Position numbers and translations under genes: made by a program. DNA of 39,663 nucleotides from Comamonadaceae bacterium (GTDB lineage Bacteria > Pseudomonadota > Gammaproteobacteria > Burkholderiales > Burkholderiaceae_C), in contig JAECRA010000029.1 in NCBI GenBank assembly GCA_015999985.1, positions 14,065 through 53,727 on the forward strand, written 5' to 3'. Each line of letters begins with the position of its first letter. Positions within the stretch are counted from its first letter, which is position 1. Below, in pieces: positions 17,969 to 27,029 of this stretch. Under the pieces are notes generated by a model, which was not told the origin of the DNA, did no database searches, and saw only the letters and a list, made by a program, of their open reading frames with translations.

Positions 17969-18676
17969 ATGAGTACACACCACCTGCTGATGATCGAGGA
18001 CGATACCCGCCTGGCCGGGATGGTTAGCGAGTACCTGTCTCAGTCAGGCTTTTCAGTCACGCACATGACGGACGGAGAGTCCGGTCTGGACGCGCTGCGG
18101 GACAAGCCTGCGGATCTGGTCATTCTGGATTTGATGTTGCCGGACATCGACGGCTTGGAGGTTTGCCGGCGCATTCGCGCACTCTCTGGTGACATGGCAC
18201 GCGTACCGGTGTTGATGCTCACCGCCAAGGGTGACCCCATGGACCGCATCATCGGTCTGGAACTGGGGGCCGACGACTATCTGCCCAAGCCTTTCGAGCC
18301 GAGAGAGTTGCTGGCCCGCATCCGTGCCGTGTTGCGCCGTCATCAGACAGGCGCCACTCCGGAGCATAAGTTGATGCGCTTCGGTGTTCTGGAAATTGAC
18401 CGAGATGCCCGGGTGGTCACCTTGGCGGGTCAGCCGGCTGATCTGACCAGCTACCAATTTGATCTTCTCGTGGCTTTGGCTGAACGCGCAGGCCGTGTGC
18501 TGACACGCGATCAAATCATGGAAGCTGTGCGCGGGCGCGAGTTGGAAGCGTTTGACCGATCCATTGACGTGCACATGGGCCGCATACGTGCGGCCATAGA
18601 GGAAGACGTCAAAAACCCCAAACGCATCTTGACCGTGCGCGGCGTGGGGTATGTGTTTGCGAAGCAGCAAGCCTGA
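17969..18676 (+). CDS. OmpR/PhoB-family response regulator
   Basis: This 235-residue protein has an N-terminal receiver domain with acidic Asp11-Asp12, phospho-acceptor Asp54 (VILDLMLPD), a conserved Thr in MLTAKGD and Lys in PKPFEP. The C-terminal winged helix includes LTSYQFDLLVALAERAGRVLTRDQI and SIDVHMGRIRAAIEED, ending RGVGYVF. The DNA-binding half is closest to the RstA/OmpR/CpxR kind. AAGGA precedes the ATG. The paired kinase starts 106 bp downstream, a rather long gap. The genes it controls are not evident. Confidence 0.92.
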   Translation: MSTHHLLMIEDDTRLAGMVSEYLSQSGFSVTHMTDGESGLDALRDKPADLVILDLMLPDIDGLEVCRRIRALSGDMARVPVLMLTAKGDPMDRIIGLELGADDYLPKPFEPRELLARIRAVLRRHQTGATPEHKLMRFGVLEIDRDARVVTLAGQPADLTSYQFDLLVALAERAGRVLTRDQIMEAVRGRELEAFDRSIDVHMGRIRAAIEEDVKNPKRILTVRGVGYVFAKQQA

Positions 18677-18782
18677 CCCACTTTGGCGTCGGCGTGCAGT
18701 ATGCCAAATCCAGCCGCATGCCAAACCATGCCGTCCAAATGCAAGCCACCATGAATAGTCAATACGCTTTGAGCACAGTGTC

Positions 18783-20039
18783 ATGAGTTGGACATCACCC
18801 ATCGCGCGCAAACTTTATTTGCGCATCTGGTTGGCGGTTGTAGGCAGCGTGGCGGTGTTGAGCCTGCTGGTGGGCTGGGCCTGGCATGCAGCCGAGGAAC
18901 AGCGGGATAGAGACCGGCAGCCTCCGGCGCCGCGCGAGGTGCAGGTTCGCAACGCCGCTGGCGAGGTGATAGGTAAGGCCGATCTGCCTCCCCGGCGAGG
19001 GCCACCAGGCCAGGGCCTGGAGTTTGCGGTGACCTTGGACGACGGCCAACAATTGAGCGTGCATCTGGGACCGCGCAATCGTGGGCCAGGGGGGGCAGGG
19101 GGTCGCAAGAATGAGCCTCCGCTGCCGTGGCTGCGTCCGCCTTACGGATTTCTTTGGACTTTGGCACTTGCCGGTTTGGTCGTCATGCTGGGCGTTTTTC
19201 CGGTGGCCCGTCGATTGACTCTGCGTTTGGAGGCACTCCAACGTGGTGTGAAACGCTGGGGAGAGGGCGATTTGTCCGTGCGGCTCCCCACGGGTGGTGA
19301 AGACGAAGTCGCCGATCTGTCGCACCACTTCAATGATGCCGCGACGCGTATTGAGGGACTGATGGATTCACAGGCGGCGCTGCTTCAGTCGCAAAAGTCT
19401 TTGCTGGCCAATGCTTCCCATGAGTTGCGCTCGCCTTTGGCGCGTATTCGCATGGCCATCGAGCTGATGGGGCCGCAGACCCCGCCCGCCGCACGGGCCG
19501 AGATTGCGCGCAACATTTCAGAGTTGGATCAACTGATTGATGAGATTTTGCTTGCCAGCCGGCTTGACGCGAATCAGGCGGACCTGGGAACCGTGGAAGC
19601 CATCGATCTCATCGGACTTTTGGCCGAGGAGTGTGCTCGCGTAGACGCCGCCATGGAGTTGGCACCCGATACGTCTGAAGTCATCGTTCCGGGAGTCGCC
19701 AAACTGATGCGCCGTGCCGTGCGCAACCTGCTGGAGAACGCTTGTCGTCATGGCCATCGTGCAGGTGGTTCGGGCGAGGTCAGTGCTGAGCTGAGCCTGG
19801 AAGGCGGACAAGCCGTTCTGCGTGTCAACGATCGCGGGCCAGGGGTGCCGCCAGCGCAGCGAGAACGTATTTTTGAGCCTTTCTATCGGCTGCCCGGTGC
19901 CAGTGAGCGTGAAGGCGGCGTGGGCCTTGGGTTGTCACTTGTGCGCTCCATTGCGCTGCGCCACGGCGGTTCAGTGGCATGCAGCGACCGCGCAGGTGGT
20001 GGGGCATGTTTTGAGCTGCGGCTGCCTGCCGCGAAGTAG
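18783..20039 (+). CDS. Sensor histidine kinase
   Basis: This 418-residue inner-membrane kinase has helices at about 15-35 and 121-143. They flank a periplasmic loop of ~85 residues rich in Pro, Arg and Gly (PPRRGPPG, NRGPGGAGG), too short and plain for a known sensor fold. A HAMP linker follows, with WGEGDLSVRLP. The H-box is SHELRSPLARIRMA with His213. The ATPase domain carries the N-box NLLENACRHG, DRGPGVPP, the F-box IFEPFYR and GVGLGLSLV, so catalysis looks intact. It is the cognate partner of the preceding regulator. The loop composition suggests sensing charge, metal or envelope stress, but that is a guess. Confidence 0.92.
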   Translation: MSWTSPIARKLYLRIWLAVVGSVAVLSLLVGWAWHAAEEQRDRDRQPPAPREVQVRNAAGEVIGKADLPPRRGPPGQGLEFAVTLDDGQQLSVHLGPRNRGPGGAGGRKNEPPLPWLRPPYGFLWTLALAGLVVMLGVFPVARRLTLRLEALQRGVKRWGEGDLSVRLPTGGEDEVADLSHHFNDAATRIEGLMDSQAALLQSQKSLLANASHELRSPLARIRMAIELMGPQTPPAARAEIARNISELDQLIDEILLASRLDANQADLGTVEAIDLIGLLAEECARVDAAMELAPDTSEVIVPGVAKLMRRAVRNLLENACRHGHRAGGSGEVSAELSLEGGQAVLRVNDRGPGVPPAQRERIFEPFYRLPGASEREGGVGLGLSLVRSIALRHGGSVACSDRAGGGACFELRLPAAK

Positions 20040-20095
20040 GCAAAACGGCCTTGGGTGTGTCAACCCGCTCTGGAGCTCCTTGCGCTTGAAGCGCG

Positions 20096-20145
20096 GCGGC
20101 ATGCGGACATTGCGTGCCGCTGTGATCCCGCCTGTGGGCGATCAC
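20096..20145. other. Two stem-loops between convergent genes
   Basis: A 9-bp stem with one G-T pair (20096-20104 with 20112-20120) and a second stem (20122-20132 with 20137-20145, two-base bulge, loop TGTG) lie in the 126-bp gap between the kinase and the glycosyltransferase. Neither has a T run, so they are only possible termination or RNA-end structures. Confidence 0.4.
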
Positions 20146-20165
20146 GCAGTTTGCGAAGGCTGCTC

Positions 20166-21272
20166 TCAGCTGCCTTTTGCAGGTTGAAGAAACAGATCCA
20201 GATACTGCTGGCGCATACGTCGGCGATCAAACACTTGATGCACATGCGCTTGCCCGGCCTCTGCCACCCGAGAGGCGGTGGCAGGATCCTGAAGCAGACG
20301 CTCCATGATTTGAGCCAGCGCCTTGGCGTCTTCGTGGGGAACCAGAAATCCGGTTTCGCCATGCGTCAGGACTTCCTGCACGCCTTCCACGTCGGTTCCG
20401 ATGCCGCAGCAACCAGACGCCATTCCTTCGATCAGACCCAGCCCCAGGCCTTCGTAGTGGGTCGACAAGACGCAGAGTTTGACGCGGCCGAGCAGCTCGG
20501 GAAGATTGCTCACATGGCCAAGGAAACGCACCTGCTGGTCCACGCCCAATTTGCGGGCCAGGGCTTCGGCGCGCTGGCGCCAGCTGGATTTACCTTCGCC
20601 AGCCAGATAGACCGTTGGCCGCAGCCCTTGCTCGGCCAACAAGGCTGCGGCTCGGATGAGGGTGAAATGGTCTTTCTGGCCGGCAAATCTTGCAGGCATC
20701 ACGATCGCATCTTCGCGTTCGGTCCAGGGGCGGCCTTGAGTCCAACGTGAGAGGTCGATGCCGTTCAGGACCACGGTGCAGCGCTCGGCGGGGTGGCCCA
20801 GCCGAACCAGCGCGTCGCGCACGGCGCGCGAAACGCCGATGATGCGCTCTGTGCGCTCGGCAAGCCAAAGGGATTTGCGCAGGCGCCAGAATCCATAACG
20901 TTCACGCACGTTGTGCTCGACATGAATCAACCGCGGAACACCAGCTTTGAGCCCGGCATAGCGACCCCAAAGATGCTCACTGAAGCCATGCGCTACCAGC
21001 ACGTCCGGTTTCCATTGCTGGCAAATGCGCTTCAAGGCCATGATGGTCACGGTGTGAGACCAGCGCGGCACAACTTCGACTTGCAGGCCTTGAGCCCGCA
21101 ATTGCGCCACCCTGGGCGCTGGGTCGACAGAGGCACGGCGCCTTAAAACGAGCAGTGTTTCCTGGCCTGGCTGCTGTCCACACAAATCAATCGCGACTTG
21201 GGTAGCGCCTGAAAAGCCGCCAGAGACAAAATGCAGCACGCGCAACGGGCGCGCTTCTTGTGAGATCTTCAT
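20166..21272 (-). CDS. Glycosyltransferase family 4 protein
   Basis: This 368-residue protein has a GT-B fold. The N-terminal VLHFVSGGFSGATQVAIDLC is the acceptor-side Gly-rich loop; a LIHVEHNVRERYGFW segment follows. The C-terminal nucleotide-sugar domain has RFAGQKDHFTLIRA, VYLAGEGKS, RFLGHVSNLPELL and the catalytic E-x7-E (EGLGLGLIEGM), which defines GT4 retaining enzymes. With the O-antigen ligase gene 112 bp upstream on the same strand, a role in LPS or capsule sugar assembly is likely. Sugar donor and acceptor are unknown. Confidence 0.9.
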   Translation of the reverse strand: MKISQEARPLRVLHFVSGGFSGATQVAIDLCGQQPGQETLLVLRRRASVDPAPRVAQLRAQGLQVEVVPRWSHTVTIMALKRICQQWKPDVLVAHGFSEHLWGRYAGLKAGVPRLIHVEHNVRERYGFWRLRKSLWLAERTERIIGVSRAVRDALVRLGHPAERCTVVLNGIDLSRWTQGRPWTEREDAIVMPARFAGQKDHFTLIRAAALLAEQGLRPTVYLAGEGKSSWRQRAEALARKLGVDQQVRFLGHVSNLPELLGRVKLCVLSTHYEGLGLGLIEGMASGCCGIGTDVEGVQEVLTHGETGFLVPHEDAKALAQIMERLLQDPATASRVAEAGQAHVHQVFDRRRMRQQYLDLFLQPAKGS

Positions 21273-21384
21273 GGCAATTCCATGGGTTTCTTAGGCCTGC
21301 GAGCGACGCGTCGGCTGGCTGCCGCGCATGGGCTCAGGCAGGAGAAGGCGTCAGTCGAGGCGATAAGGCACAGAGCGAGAGCCG

Positions 21385-22713
21385 TCACGATCTGGCTTTA
21401 GAGTGCTGCAAGCACGCAAGCCATATCGTCACCATGAGCAGGTACATCATGTTGCCGTTATTGTGGGCAAACATCACCTGGGTCAGGCCGAAGCCGGCGA
21501 AACCAAGTACCGTCATCAGGCCGCATGCGGCGACCGCACGGCGTTCATCGGCCTCGTTAGTCGCAGTCCCGCCCTGAGCCTCTTCAGGTTCGCGGCGCAA
21601 ACCTCGCGCGAAGATCAGGCCCGGGACGATAAAGAATATAGCCAACCCAGCGATTCCTAGAAGGCCACGTTTGGCGAACATATCCAGCCACTCGTTGTGC
21701 GCGTGGTTGAATTCAAGCGCAGCATCAGGCATCTCGCCTCGACCCACGGCTTCTTTTTGCAGTGTTTCGTAGCCGTCTTGACCGGCGCCTAGCCAGGCAT
21801 TGGCTTCACCGACTTCCAGGGCCAATTTCCAAAACGAACGACGCAGCCCGACCGAAGTGTTTTCAGCCTGCAGCTCATGTGCTTGCCACTCGTCGATACC
21901 GATACTCACCCTTTGCTGCACAGGTGGCAAAGCCAGCAGCGCCCCGCAGGCCACTAAAGTGAAAGCAGCGGCGCGAAGGGCATGTGAGAAGGATTTTCCG
22001 GTGGAAGGCGGTGGCGCTTTCAACCAGAAAATCAGCAACATGAGCGCTGGTAGCGTCAGCCATCCGCCCCTGCTGCCAGAGGCCACGCTGGCCACCGTGC
22101 CCAGCAGCACGGCGATCCAGCCAACCGCTTTTTGCCAACCCTGCGGTGCCCGCAATGCTCTGGCGCCACTCCACGCCGCCAGAAGCAGCGCAAGATTACC
22201 GAACTGTATGGCGTTGGTGTAGCCGGCTGCGCGGTCCCACCCCAAAATGCCGATTTGCCACAGGGCAGTCAATCCAGCGCCAATCGCACCTGTCCAGCAA
22301 CCCCAATTCAAGGCTCTTTCGGAAGGTCTTCCTATCAAAAGCGCGGGCAGGGTCAGAAATACGAGCAAATACTTGATGCTCCGGTCCACCCCGAGCGAGT
22401 TGGTCACGAGCTTGCCGTCCACGACGATGTGCAAGCTCCAGACCATGCCCATGATGAAAATCGCACCGGCCCAGAACCGCATGTCGCGAGGCCAGGAGAC
22501 ACGGCCGCGCAAGACTGCTGGCCATCGGTACAAACCTAGGAGGAGCAGCAGAACTGCACCCCAGGAATATCCCGAGGGTATGGAAAGTGAAAACGCCAGC
22601 AGCAGAAAAACCGCAGCATCCAGGGCCTTGGGCTCCAGGGGCGCGGTTCGTAGGGACAATTTGCTGGAAGGCGGTGGCGTGTCGGGGCGGTCAGGAGCGA
22701 ATACCAAGCTCAA
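21385..22713 (-). CDS. O-antigen ligase family membrane protein (Wzy_C / WaaL-like)
   Basis: This 442-residue protein has about 11-12 membrane helices after a soluble N-terminus of ~30 residues. The Wzy_C signatures are VASGSRGGW, the Arg-containing RxxxG-type motif, and a large periplasmic loop with FNHAHNEWLDMFAKRGLLG, where the His is typical of WaaL ligases that join O-antigen to lipid A-core. O-antigen polymerase or glycoprotein ligase (PglL) activity cannot be excluded by eye. The start overlaps the zinc-finger stop by 4 bp (ATGA), so the two are translationally coupled. Confidence 0.85.
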   Translation of the reverse strand: MSLVFAPDRPDTPPPSSKLSLRTAPLEPKALDAAVFLLLAFSLSIPSGYSWGAVLLLLLGLYRWPAVLRGRVSWPRDMRFWAGAIFIMGMVWSLHIVVDGKLVTNSLGVDRSIKYLLVFLTLPALLIGRPSERALNWGCWTGAIGAGLTALWQIGILGWDRAAGYTNAIQFGNLALLLAAWSGARALRAPQGWQKAVGWIAVLLGTVASVASGSRGGWLTLPALMLLIFWLKAPPPSTGKSFSHALRAAAFTLVACGALLALPPVQQRVSIGIDEWQAHELQAENTSVGLRRSFWKLALEVGEANAWLGAGQDGYETLQKEAVGRGEMPDAALEFNHAHNEWLDMFAKRGLLGIAGLAIFFIVPGLIFARGLRREPEEAQGGTATNEADERRAVAACGLMTVLGFAGFGLTQVMFAHNNGNMMYLLMVTIWLACLQHSKARS

Positions 22714-22916
22714 TGTGCCGCGTGGAAAGAAGAGGGGTCCTTAAGCCGGTAGACCGTGCCGCAATAAGGACACTTGGCTTCACCCGAGTGGCCGACATCC
22801 AGGTAGACACGCGGGTGGGTGTTCCACAGCTGCATGTCTGCTTTAGGGTTGGGGCAGAACGCGCCACCTTCGGGCGTGACGTCCGATGCAGTCAACTCGA
22901 TAATATTTTGGCTCAT
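22710..22916 (-). CDS. CHCC-type zinc-finger protein
   Basis: This 68-residue protein starts at the ATG giving MSQNIIEL. It has AFCPNP, a His in THPRVYLDV and CPYCGTVYRL: Cys, His, Cys, Cys in the zf-CHCC order seen in the mitochondrial complex I accessory subunit NDUFS6. Short bacterial members commonly follow ilvE in Burkholderiales, as here (13-bp gap). The function is unknown. It overlaps the ligase gene by 4 bp. Confidence 0.88.
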   Translation of the reverse strand: MSQNIIELTASDVTPEGGAFCPNPKADMQLWNTHPRVYLDVGHSGEAKCPYCGTVYRLKDPSSFHAAH

Positions 22917-22929
22917 GCGCTTGCTCCGC

Positions 22930-23868
22930 TCAGACCTTGCTGAGCCACTTGCTGTATTTGGCGTTGCGGCCATTCACAATGTCGAAGAACGCGTTCTGGA
23001 TCTTCTCTGTGAGCGGGCCGCGCGAACCGGAACCGATTTCGACTCGGTCAAGCTCGCGGATGGGGGTGACTTCTGCCGCTGTGCCCGTGAAGAAACATTC
23101 GTCGGCGATGTAGATTTCGTCGCGGGTGATGCGCTTTTGCACCAGCTTGACGCCCAGATCTTCACAGATGTGAAGAACGGTATTGCGGGTGATGCCGTTG
23201 AGCGCGCCAGCCGACAGATCAGGCGTGTAAACCACGCCGTCCTTGATCACGAACACGTTCTCGCCAGCGCCTTCGCTCACGAAACCGCTAGCGTCCAGGA
23301 GTAGCGCCTCATCGTAGCCGTCATCAAGGGCTTCCATGTTGGCGAGGATGGAGTTGCTGTAGTTGCTCACAGCTTTGGCCTGCGTCATGGTGATGTTGAC
23401 GTGATGGCGAGTGTAGCTGCTGGTCTTGACGCGGATGCCGCGTTTCATGCCTTCTTCGCCCAAGTAGGCGCCCCAGGGCCATGCAGCCACCATCAAATGG
23501 ACTTTGTTACCGCGCGGATTGACGCCCAGTTTTTCCGAGCCCAGCCAAACCAGAGGTCGCAGGTAGCAGCTCTCGAGCTTGTTTTCCCGCACCACGGTTT
23601 TTTGCGCTTCGTTGACCTCTTCCTTGCTGAAAGGCATCTTCATGCGCAGGATCTTGGCGCTGTTGAACAGGCGATCCGTGTGCTCCTCAAGGCGGAAGAT
23701 CGCCGTGCCGTCCACCGTGTTGTAAGCACGAACGCCCTCGAACGCGCCGCATCCATAGTGCAGTGTGTGGGTCAATACGTGGATCTTGGCATCGCGCCAG
23801 TCGACCAATTGGCCGTCCATCCAGATCTTGCCGTCGCGATCGTCCAACGGGAGGGCAGCAGCGCTCAT
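22930..23868 (-). CDS. ilvE: Branched-chain amino acid aminotransferase
   Basis: This 312-residue fold-type IV PLP enzyme carries out the final transamination in Leu, Ile and Val synthesis. Motifs are KIWMDGQLVDW near the start, THTLHYGCGAFEGVRAY, the Schiff-base Lys in TQAKAVSNYSNS, LLLDASGFVSEGAGENVFVI, GITRNTVL and FFTGTAAEVTPI, all typical of IlvE. The length is normal. It is first of a tight minus-strand run leading into the zinc-finger and LPS genes. Confidence 0.95.
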   Translation of the reverse strand: MSAAALPLDDRDGKIWMDGQLVDWRDAKIHVLTHTLHYGCGAFEGVRAYNTVDGTAIFRLEEHTDRLFNSAKILRMKMPFSKEEVNEAQKTVVRENKLESCYLRPLVWLGSEKLGVNPRGNKVHLMVAAWPWGAYLGEEGMKRGIRVKTSSYTRHHVNITMTQAKAVSNYSNSILANMEALDDGYDEALLLDASGFVSEGAGENVFVIKDGVVYTPDLSAGALNGITRNTVLHICEDLGVKLVQKRITRDEIYIADECFFTGTAAEVTPIRELDRVEIGSGSRGPLTEKIQNAFFDIVNGRNAKYSKWLSKV

Positions 23869-23926
23869 GGGTATTCCTCAGCTCAGTATTGTTGAAGTGG
23901 CGGCAGGCCACCTTGCAGGGCGAATT

Positions 23927-24340
23927 CTAAACTTCGCCAGCTTCCTCGGTCTGCGCCGGCCGTTCCAGTTGCCAGCGGACCAGTCGGCCCCCTACAAATT
24001 CGCAGGTGACCTTGGAGTTTCCAGGATCGCGCCAGAGGTAGATTTCAGGCTCTGTGCCTTCCGGCGACAAGCGTTCGCCGATCGAACGTGTCATGCCGAC
24101 CACGTGCATCAGTGACAGTTTTGGTCGCAGTTTGACATTGAGCATGACTGCGCTGCCTACATAGCCGATGGGGCGGTCGGCTGCGCGCTTCATGATGGTG
24201 ATCAGCCGGGTGTAGCTGAGCAGGAACCAGAGAACCAAGGCGCTGCCAACCAGGGCAATGCCTGCCCAGCCACCAGCACGCCAGGCGCCAGCGCCCAGTG
24301 CGATGGCGGCTATGAGAGTAAGAATTCTTTGCCAAGTCAT
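23927..24340 (-). CDS. Small inner-membrane protein of unknown function
   Basis: This 137-residue protein starts at the ATG giving MTWQRILTL. Two hydrophobic helices (about residues 5-20 and 24-42) are followed by a cytoplasmic or periplasmic part with RPIGYVGSAVMLNVKL, GMTRSIGERLSPEGTEPEIYLWRD and RLVRWQLERP. I recognise no family. It ends 58 bp before ilvE on the same strand and may be in its operon. An in-frame ATG at 24406 gives a longer but unlikely form. Confidence 0.65.
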   Translation of the reverse strand: MTWQRILTLIAAIALGAGAWRAGGWAGIALVGSALVLWFLLSYTRLITIMKRAADRPIGYVGSAVMLNVKLRPKLSLMHVVGMTRSIGERLSPEGTEPEIYLWRDPGNSKVTCEFVGGRLVRWQLERPAQTEEAGEV

Positions 24341-24476
24341 AGTTTGATTGTCGCGTGTCTTTTGAGCTGCGCCTGAAGAGGCCACCCGCAGGGCCAGATG
24401 AATCACTTCAGAGAGACTGCTGATCAGATTCAGAGATGGGACCTCACCGCTTGGGAAAGCACTTTCGGAACAACAA

Positions 24477-24507
24477 AAATCCGTTCAGGCTCAGCTCGAA
24501 CGGATTT
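24477..24507 (-). terminator. Rho-independent terminator of the proVWX operon
   Basis: A 10-bp perfect stem (AAATCCGTTC / GAACGGATTT) with an 11-nt loop lies 130 bp past the proX stop. On the minus strand it leads into TTTTTGTTG. The plus side (ATTTGTTT) could also work, but no plus gene ends nearby. The rest of the 296-bp gap (24341-24636) holds nothing I can support. Confidence 0.8.
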
Positions 24508-24636
24508 GTTTAGATCATAAATCGTAGAAATTGCGAGAAAGAGGTCTTTCTATTGAAGGTCCCAGCGAAAGAGTAACCAATGGCCAGCCCGAATAGAGCG
24601 TAAACACCTTATAAGAGGCGGGCAAGCTTAACAAAC

Positions 24637-25680
24637 TCAGCGACTGGCGGCCGCCCTTGCTTGCGCCAGCCAGTCGTCAAAGAGCGATTGGTGGGCCTTG
24701 ATCCAGCCTTCGGTCTGGCGCTCGATGTCTGCCGCGGAATTTTTGCCGTCGTTCATGGCGTTGTTTTGCGCCGTGATGTCCGCCACCGACAGATTCATGA
24801 GGGAGAAAAGCTTGGCCGCGTCGGGATGCGCCTCAATGAATGCCCGGTTGGCCAAGATTCGCTGATGGTTGATGACCGAGCCGTAGTTACGACCGTTGGG
24901 AAGCGTGGTGTCCACGCCAGCCTGATCGCCTGGCAGTGCAGAAAATGGCACTTGCAGCCATACGACGTCTTTGCCAGGCACCAGTACATTGCTGACCCAG
25001 TAGGGCGTCCAGGTGTAGTAGAGGACCGGCTGGCCGGCTTTGTACCGAGCAATCACATCCGCCATCAGGGCGGGGTAGCTGCCTTGCTGGTGCTGCACGG
25101 TGTCGCGGAGCTTGTAAGCGGTAAGGTGCGTTTCAATCATGGTTTCGCATCCCCAGCCGGGCGTGCAGCCGGTCAGGTTCGCACGGCCATCGCCATCGGT
25201 GTCGAACAGTTTGGCAATGTCCCGCTCTGCCAATTGGGACATGTTGGTGATTTTGTGTTCGTCAGCGGTTTTCTTGTCTATCAGATAGCCCTGAATGTTG
25301 TCGGCCACATAGGTGTTTTCACGCCAGAGTTTGGCGTCGCCCCCTGAATTCTTGTAGAAATCGCCGTGCATGGGATCCCAGTGGGCTGCCAGGAACGTGG
25401 CATCTCCATTGGCAATGGCCAAATGTGCGGTGGGGTACTCGACTTCGCGGATGGGCTGGACTTCATATCCCAGCTTCTCGAGCGCTTTCATGGCCAGCAA
25501 GGTCTGGAAGGTTTCCTCGGCAATCGAGCTTTTGAGCGGCTGCACGCGCACGCCTTTGCCAGGCAACTGCAGATCAGATGCCGCATGGGCTGTGGGAGCC
25601 AGGGATAGGAGAGCGGCGGAAACGATAGCCAGGCTGGCGCGCCGCCATAAGGACGTGGAATTGAAGATGTTTGGAGTCAC
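24637..25680 (-). CDS. proX: Glycine betaine/proline ABC transporter substrate-binding protein
   Basis: This 347-residue periplasmic receptor matches ProX. The start is a GTG preceded by GAGGA 8 nt upstream; the open frame reaches further but has no ATG near the signal peptide. The signal peptide ends at THAAS. The mature protein has GKGVRVQPLKSSIAEETFQT, FLAAHWDPMHGDFY, CTPGWGCE with two Cys that can pair, and VLYYTWTPYWV, whose aromatic residues form the box that binds the quaternary ammonium group. It is the last gene of the proVWX operon, 31 bp after proW. Confidence 0.93.
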   Translation of the reverse strand: MTPNIFNSTSLWRRASLAIVSAALLSLAPTAHAASDLQLPGKGVRVQPLKSSIAEETFQTLLAMKALEKLGYEVQPIREVEYPTAHLAIANGDATFLAAHWDPMHGDFYKNSGGDAKLWRENTYVADNIQGYLIDKKTADEHKITNMSQLAERDIAKLFDTDGDGRANLTGCTPGWGCETMIETHLTAYKLRDTVQHQQGSYPALMADVIARYKAGQPVLYYTWTPYWVSNVLVPGKDVVWLQVPFSALPGDQAGVDTTLPNGRNYGSVINHQRILANRAFIEAHPDAAKLFSLMNLSVADITAQNNAMNDGKNSAADIERQTEGWIKAHQSLFDDWLAQARAAASR

Positions 25681-25711
25681 GCTGGGATTCCTCGAATGGA
25701 TGCTGATGGAT

Positions 25712-27013
25712 TTAGGCGGAGGGCGCAACGGTGGCCACGGAGGAGTGGCCGGCACCGGTAGCGGCTGCGTTTGCGGAAGGTGCAGCAGTTGCGACAGGCG
25801 CGGCACGCGGGCTGGTCAGCCGGCGAATCAAACCAATGGGCCCGCGCTGATGCCAGGGCTGACCATGGCGGCGGGGCTGGCTGAGGGCCTGTGTCAACCG
25901 GTCCAACACGATGGCCAGAATCACGATGCCAAGTCCCCCTACGGTGGCCAGGCCCATATCGAGCCGGCCAATGCCGCGCAGCACCATGAGTCCCAGGCCG
26001 CCGACAGCAATCATCGAGGCGATCACCACCATGGACAGACTCAGCATCAACGCTTGGTTGATGCCGGCCATGATGGAGGGCATGGCCAGGGGAATCTGTA
26101 CCCGCGTCAGCAGCTGCCAAGGCGAGGCCCCGTAGGCTTGTGCAGCTTCCACCAGGTCTGGGCGTACCTGCCGGATGCCCAGATTGGTCAGTCGAACCAA
26201 GGGCGCCAGCGCGAAGATGATGGTGACAATGACGCCTGGCACGTTGCCAATGCCAAAGAGCATCACCACAGGCACCAGGTACACGAAAGCGGGCGTGGTT
26301 TGCATCGCATCAAGCAGTGGTCGCATCACGCGGTTGGCGCGCTCGGAGCGAGCCAGCCATATTCCCAAGGGCATGCCGATCAGCACGCAGAAGAAGAGCG
26401 CCGTCAGCACCAGTGACAGAGTCACCATGGCCTCCGACCAGATGCCCAGCAATCCAATGACGAGCAAGGACATCAAGGTTCCGATGGCCATGCGGGCGCC
26501 TGCCAATTGCCAGGCCAGCATGGACAGGATGCCGATCATGACCAGTGTTGGTGGATATTGCAGTGCCGCTTCCACACCGCCCAGCAAGGCGTCAACGGGT
26601 TGGCGCAGCGCCTGGAACGCGGGGCGGAAGTTGTCGACGAACCAGTTCAAGCCCTGGTTGATCCAGTCCTGCACTGGCAGGGTGCCGTCAAACCAGCCCG
26701 TCACCGCGGGCAGGGTGTCTGCGCCTTGCTGCGCTGCGCTGTGGCTGGCGGAAACCATGCCATCACCTGCTGCCGTCACCGGCCCGGTCAGATCTTGCGT
26801 GACCGCTTGCGGGCCGTTCAACCATTCGGGTTGGGCGTCTGCGGGAATGGCTTGATAGGGATCCTGGTACACGTCTGGCGCCGCACTCATTTCTGGGGGG
26901 GCGATGCCTGCATTCTCTGCAGTGGCGTTGGGGCCTTGCAGCCAGGTGGGCGTTGCATCTGCGGGGGACGCTTGATATGGGTCCACAAAAGTGGCGTTGT
27001 CGGATGTATTCAT
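25712..27013 (-). CDS. proW: Glycine betaine/proline ABC transporter permease with extended N- and C-termini
   Basis: This 433-residue protein is about 80 longer than E. coli ProW. The core (about residues 110-395) is very close to Pro[53 protein letters not shown] and the [14 protein letters not shown] loop that contacts the ATPase. The N-terminal ~100 residues are soluble and contain a 20-residue motif twice, at residues 11-30 and 51-70, sharing DPYQA, PADA and WL.GP. The C-terminus ends in an Ala/Thr/Pro-rich tail. It lies 16 bp after proV. Confidence 0.93.
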   Translation of the reverse strand: MNTSDNATFVDPYQASPADATPTWLQGPNATAENAGIAPPEMSAAPDVYQDPYQAIPADAQPEWLNGPQAVTQDLTGPVTAAGDGMVSASHSAAQQGADTLPAVTGWFDGTLPVQDWINQGLNWFVDNFRPAFQALRQPVDALLGGVEAALQYPPTLVMIGILSMLAWQLAGARMAIGTLMSLLVIGLLGIWSEAMVTLSLVLTALFFCVLIGMPLGIWLARSERANRVMRPLLDAMQTTPAFVYLVPVVMLFGIGNVPGVIVTIIFALAPLVRLTNLGIRQVRPDLVEAAQAYGASPWQLLTRVQIPLAMPSIMAGINQALMLSLSMVVIASMIAVGGLGLMVLRGIGRLDMGLATVGGLGIVILAIVLDRLTQALSQPRRHGQPWHQRGPIGLIRRLTSPRAAPVATAAPSANAAATGAGHSSVATVAPSA

Positions 27014-27029
27014 AGGAGTTCTTCAGTAC

